From Crambe crambe (taxonomy: Eukaryota > Porifera > Demospongiae > Poecilosclerida > Crambeidae), in NCBI GenBank assembly GCA_963924555.1, contig OZ004589.1, forward strand, positions 3,410,001-3,474,000: a stretch of DNA of 64,000 nt. The letters run 5' to 3'. The translations under genes were made by a program, and so were the position numbers. Numbering within the stretch: position 1 is the stretch's first letter; each line of letters opens with the position of its first letter. Positions 60,506 to 64,000 of this stretch are shown piece after piece. Below the pieces are notes generated by a model that searched no databases, was not told where the DNA came from, and saw only the letters and a program-made list of their open reading frames with translations.

Positions 60506-60805
60506 ATGCAAGCTAAACCAACAGAATATACTATTGTGAAGCTTAAGGAAAAGAACAGGAAAAGAGAACGACTTATGTGGGCAAAGCACCTTCATAAATG
60601 GCTAGATGAAAGGGGACTGCTGTGTGAACCATCAATGCAACCAGAAGCTAAAGAATTGAACAGCACTCTACGACAATTTATCGCACTGAGTAGAAAGTCA
60701 CTTCTCCTATTGCAGAGGCAGCTGTGTAAACGGGTGGGGGCCAAAGTCTGGGACTGTCCCAGAATAAGTTGGAGCCTGATGAAACAGGATGTGGGATTAC
60801 TATAA
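60506..60805 (+). CDS. 99-aa conserved ORF (right copy)
   Basis: Counterpart of 28887-29186, with Leu, Arg and Ile replacing Phe, Gln and Phe. Open in both arms, which is weak support for coding. The amino-acid change rate (3 of 99) is no lower than in flanking DNA, so conservation of the protein is not shown. Confidence 0.38.
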   Translation: MQAKPTEYTIVKLKEKNRKRERLMWAKHLHKWLDERGLLCEPSMQPEAKELNSTLRQFIALSRKSLLLLQRQLCKRVGAKVWDCPRISWSLMKQDVGLL

Positions 60806-61597
60806 TTTTCCCAGATTTTCCCTGACAGCTGGAATATTGCTAACCATAATTCCCTGAGGGAGCAGGAAATTTATCTTCCTTTAGTAGCTGTTGTCTACCA
60901 CAGAGCTGCCCTACTTTACTATAGCTATACCACGAGAAATTGCTCATGTCAGAATTCAGTGTAAAAGTTCTGCTTGGTTTAGGCAGTGATGTAGGGATTA
61001 TTATTGAAGGCAGCATAATTTTGATGTTTCTTCACAGAAACTGCTATAGGTAAAAGTACAGACTAACACTACATGGCCTTTTTATTTAGCATAATTTTTT
61101 TTCCTTTCACTTGTTTGTTTACTTTTTATATGACCTTTTCTCAACTAGTTGGCACAAGCGTATGTACATGCGCATAGATGCTCACGCATGACAAATGACA
61201 TCATTAATTTCAAAATGGCTGATATAGTATCGTTTATAATGAAAAGTCGTTCGATATGATTGATTATTTTGGAGGAAAACTGTGTGGATAACGATGGTAA
61301 AGCACATTGTGTGATTATAACTGCACAAGTTGATATGAATTTGATTATCGTATGTGAAAGGATCATGGAGTTACAGCCGTCAAAGAAGATGATGATGAAC
61401 GAATCATAAAAATTTTAGATTTAGACGGTGGCTGGTGCCAATTGTTGACGCTGTTCTGGAGGAGTTTGAGCAGACATATCATCATCTTCTGCATTGTTTT
61501 CCAGATATAAGAAGTTGAGTTGAGCCTGTAGCAAGAATAGATACAGAGAGTCTAGTTTGTACTGTTCTAATGAGAGAAGCCATACCCATTCCGTACT

Positions 61598-61870
61598 AAC
61601 CCTACGTAGAGAGTGCTACCGCACTCTCTGATAGAGAAGAAGCGATTTACATGTACCTGCTTGCCGTATTTCTGAAACGGTAAGCTCCCTGGTCCTGAAA
61701 CTTGGTCTGCACATTGCAGTAGGCTCTAGTAGGCTGGATAATCATTCACAGTAGCTTCTGTTAGGTCTAAGTGGGGGAACTAGTACTTTTGAATTAGTCT
61801 ATAGGCGGCTCGCATGGCCATCCAAGTCATCCCTACATAGAGAGTGCTACCGTACTCTCTGATATGTACA
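61598..61870. repeat. Two copies of a near-palindromic 22-mer (right arm)
   Basis: Palindromes at 61608-61629 and 61839-61860, mirror of those at 27853 and 28076, within the same 35-bp direct repeat. Confidence 0.8.
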
Positions 61871-62089
61871 CATAATGTGCATGTGGACACACACACATAA
61901 CACAAAAATTGACTGAACAACAGTGAGTTCATATGTACAGCTTGGATAGCAGCCATATTAGAATGCTTATATCTTAGTTGATAGCATGATTGTGTGTAGC
62001 TATGCCACACCCATAATGTGCACACATGATGCACTAAAATTGCCCCAGTTAGAGAAGAGGTCATGTCATGTTGTGATGATTGAGTGTAC

Positions 62090-62599
62090 CCATGCAGGAC
62101 TATCAACTGATACTCATGTCAAACTGCTGAGTCATTTGGAATAGTCACTGTACAGTACTATTAATGTGTGTTCCTTGTTTTATTAATAGTGGTCTGTGAA
62201 TATGATGAATTTCCAGTAAATAAAAGTGAGAGGAACAGTCTCATTCCATAGGTAGTAGCTATATGTGCACAACAATCAGACACATGGACTAACACAATTG
62301 TTACACAGTATCCCATGAAACTTAAATGAAAGCGATGCATTTCGATATCTCTGCAAAAGAATAATATTATCATGTATGTATTCCTTTGTTGTAATATCAA
62401 AGTGCACCTTAGTCTACCTATGGAATAAGACTGCTCCTCCCACTTTTGTTTACTGGAAATTCATCTATCAGAACTATACTCACAGACCACTATTAACATA
62501 ACTTTTACCAAATAAGGTAGTCACAAGGAACACACATTAGTAAAGTTCCAAATAACTCAGCAGTTCACAGAGTAGCAGTTGATAGTCCAACAGTGAATC
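62090..62599. repeat. Inverted duplication of the TRAF upstream region (right arm)
   Basis: About 62161-62255 is the reverse complement of about 62410-62540 (GTGTGTTCCTTG / CAAGGAACACAC; ATTAATAGTGGTCTGTGA / TCACAGACCACTATTAA). Unlike in the left arm, the middle lacks the 178-bp MITE, so the foldback is tighter. The proximal copy ends just before the TRAF ATG at 62600. Confidence 0.8.
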
Positions 62600-63931
62600 A
62601 TGGATCCTTGGTATTGGAAGACAAATATACCCACAAAAACTGATGAAGATGGAGGGTATGACTACCACTTTGTTACTCCTGTGCATCAGAGGTTCTTCTG
62701 CAACATCTGCACTAAGGTTTTCAAAGACCCTCACTTGGCTGTCTGCTGTGGACAGAAGTTTTGCAATCTTTGCCTTCAAACGTGGTTCAAAAAGCAGAAG
62801 AATCAAAGAGAAATTTGTCCACATTGTCGGACAAGAGATTTTCAACATGTTATCGAGAAAGGCATGAAAAGTGAGATAGAGTCATTCGAAATCAAGTGTA
62901 CCAAGCATGAAGAAGGATGTGGCTGGACAGGGGAACTAAGAAATTTGACGAATCATTTTCAGTCACCTCAAGGATGCCAGTATTACGAGGTGGAATGTAC
63001 CAACAAATGCAAAGAGAGAAATGGAACTATCACAGTGATGGAAAGACGAAATTTAAGATCACATCTTGATAGCTCTTGTCCACTGAGGCGTAAGAAATGC
63101 CGCTACTGCACACATGTTGGTACAGCAAAAGATTCTCCAGAGCATTTGAAAATATGCAAGAAATATCCTATGAAGTGTCCCAATTCATGTGGTCAAAGAG
63201 GGATAGTTCGTAGCACCTTACCTGACCATATGAAGGAGTGTCCACTACAAGTCATTGACTGTGAGTATGTTGAGGTTGGCTGCAAAGCAAAGCTTGAACG
63301 TCAGGACATGCCTGAGCATATGTCTTCACAACAAGCCACACATTTACACCAAATGATAAGTGCATACCAGAAGATCAAGACAGCAGTTGCAATAGATTTG
63401 GCTACATTGGAACCAAAAACTTTCTATTCTTCTATTAGAACACAGTTTGCTACCTTACCCAATGTGTCAGATCACGAGTTGTACTTCCGAATGATGGATG
63501 TAAACAGTTACAAACTCAGTAATGAGATATGGTACAGTCCTAGCTTCAAAATCAATGGAGACTACACCTTGTGTCTGGGAGTAATGTTTGAAAGAGGAAA
63601 AGCAAGAACAGAATGCTCTTTACATTTATGCCTAGTGAAAGGAGACTGTGATAGTTCCCTTAAATGGCCCATGACATCTCAAGAAAAGATAGCTATTCGA
63701 CTACAAGGACAGGAGAACTGCAGTAGAAGCTATGTTGGAGGCTGGTATGATAGTCCAAATGGATTTGAATATGATGACATGTCAATCCATTTCTCAATGT
63801 CAGGTCCCCGTCTAGAAAAACCAAAACAAAATTTATCAGACACACCAAAGGCTATCAAAACTTGGAGTGTACACATCAAAGAAAAATATTTGATAAAGGA
63901 TTCCCTGCTATGGAAAGTTTGTTCTAAATAA
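62600..63931 (+). CDS. RING / TRAF-type zinc-finger protein (right-arm copy), 443 aa
   Basis: ATG at 62600, single exon, same domain order as 25566-26897 (RING, TRAF-type zinc fingers, MATH-like C-terminus). Ten residues differ from the left copy, for example Thr for Ala in HFV(A/T)PVHQ and a cluster around HLHQMISAYQK. All zinc-binding Cys/His positions I can identify are kept in both copies. The inverted upstream block immediately 5' may carry its promoter. Confidence 0.85.
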   Translation: MDPWYWKTNIPTKTDEDGGYDYHFVTPVHQRFFCNICTKVFKDPHLAVCCGQKFCNLCLQTWFKKQKNQREICPHCRTRDFQHVIEKGMKSEIESFEIKCTKHEEGCGWTGELRNLTNHFQSPQGCQYYEVECTNKCKERNGTITVMERRNLRSHLDSSCPLRRKKCRYCTHVGTAKDSPEHLKICKKYPMKCPNSCGQRGIVRSTLPDHMKECPLQVIDCEYVEVGCKAKLERQDMPEHMSSQQATHLHQMISAYQKIKTAVAIDLATLEPKTFYSSIRTQFATLPNVSDHELYFRMMDVNSYKLSNEIWYSPSFKINGDYTLCLGVMFERGKARTECSLHLCLVKGDCDSSLKWPMTSQEKIAIRLQGQENCSRSYVGGWYDSPNGFEYDDMSIHFSMSGPRLEKPKQNLSDTPKAIKTWSVHIKEKYLIKDSLLWKVCSK

Positions 63932-64000
63932 TAACTATGCAATGTATAGTTAGTGTACAGACTTCCAATACATATAAACAAAATGAGCTCTTTAGCTATA

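Larger units (their letters stand above)
48359..64000. repeat. Right arm of the large inverted duplication (continues past the window)
   Basis: Reverse complement of 25497-41080. The inner junction follows the shared word CCGTTTCAACTA (complement). It still pairs with the left arm at base 64000, so its outer end is outside the window. The main private sequence is the 372-bp element at 51792-52163. It carries intact copies of all arm genes. Confidence 0.93.

Noticed and set aside
1..64000. tRNA or rRNA genes
   Set aside because: No cloverleaf with a conserved T-loop and no rRNA-like conserved core was recognised by eye; a dedicated scan could still find one.

Overview
The window reads as animal nuclear DNA. 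It has spliced genes with GT-AG introns, somatomedin-B, fibronectin-III, TRAF, TRIM-NHL and DENN-type (AVL9) proteins, many short terminal-inverted-repeat elements, and long homopolymer C/G tracts in introns. The compact genes, expanded RING/B-box/filamin/NHL and TRAF proteins, and a large beta-helix plus multi-membrane protein suggest a sponge (demosponge-like). This is inference from content, not a species identification.

Unique part, 1-25.5 kb. The last exon of an upstream gene (52-213, +) is followed by a seven-exon receptor-like gene (563-8397, +: signal peptide, somatomedin-B, two FNIII domains, one membrane segment). Its stop lies 126 bp from the stop of a convergent 13-exon ankyrin-repeat/PH-domain gene (8524-20830, -; 1376 aa with all exon phases closing). 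An intronless AVL9 homologue follows (20928-22415, -). Next comes a 5'-truncated TRIM-NHL pseudogene (23405-24735, -).

Inverted duplication, 25.5-64 kb. A left arm (25497-41080) and a right arm (48359-64000, continuing past the window end) are near-identical reverse complements. They are separated by a 7.3 kb unpaired spacer. Each arm carries, from outside to inside: a RING/TRAF-type zinc-finger protein, a 99-aa ORF, a 1.2-kaa beta-helix/multi-pass membrane protein, an FAD amine oxidase, a foldback repeat of about 1 kb, and an N-terminal stub of the same oxidase in opposite orientation. The membrane-protein gene is intact on the right and broken on the left (8-bp deletion plus one nonsense codon). 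Two short transposon-like insertions are each present on one arm only, with an empty site on the other. Protein divergence rises from 0 near the spacer to about 2% at the TRAF gene. The arms could be a true genomic palindrome homogenised near its centre, or two haplotypes joined by the assembler.

Spacer. It holds a TRIM-NHL gene with one in-frame stop inside its NHL domain, an eroded TRAF fragment, and an upstream block homologous to the block upstream of the TRAF genes. The locus therefore looks like a rearranging TRIM/TRAF cluster, possibly linked to innate immunity; that role is inference.
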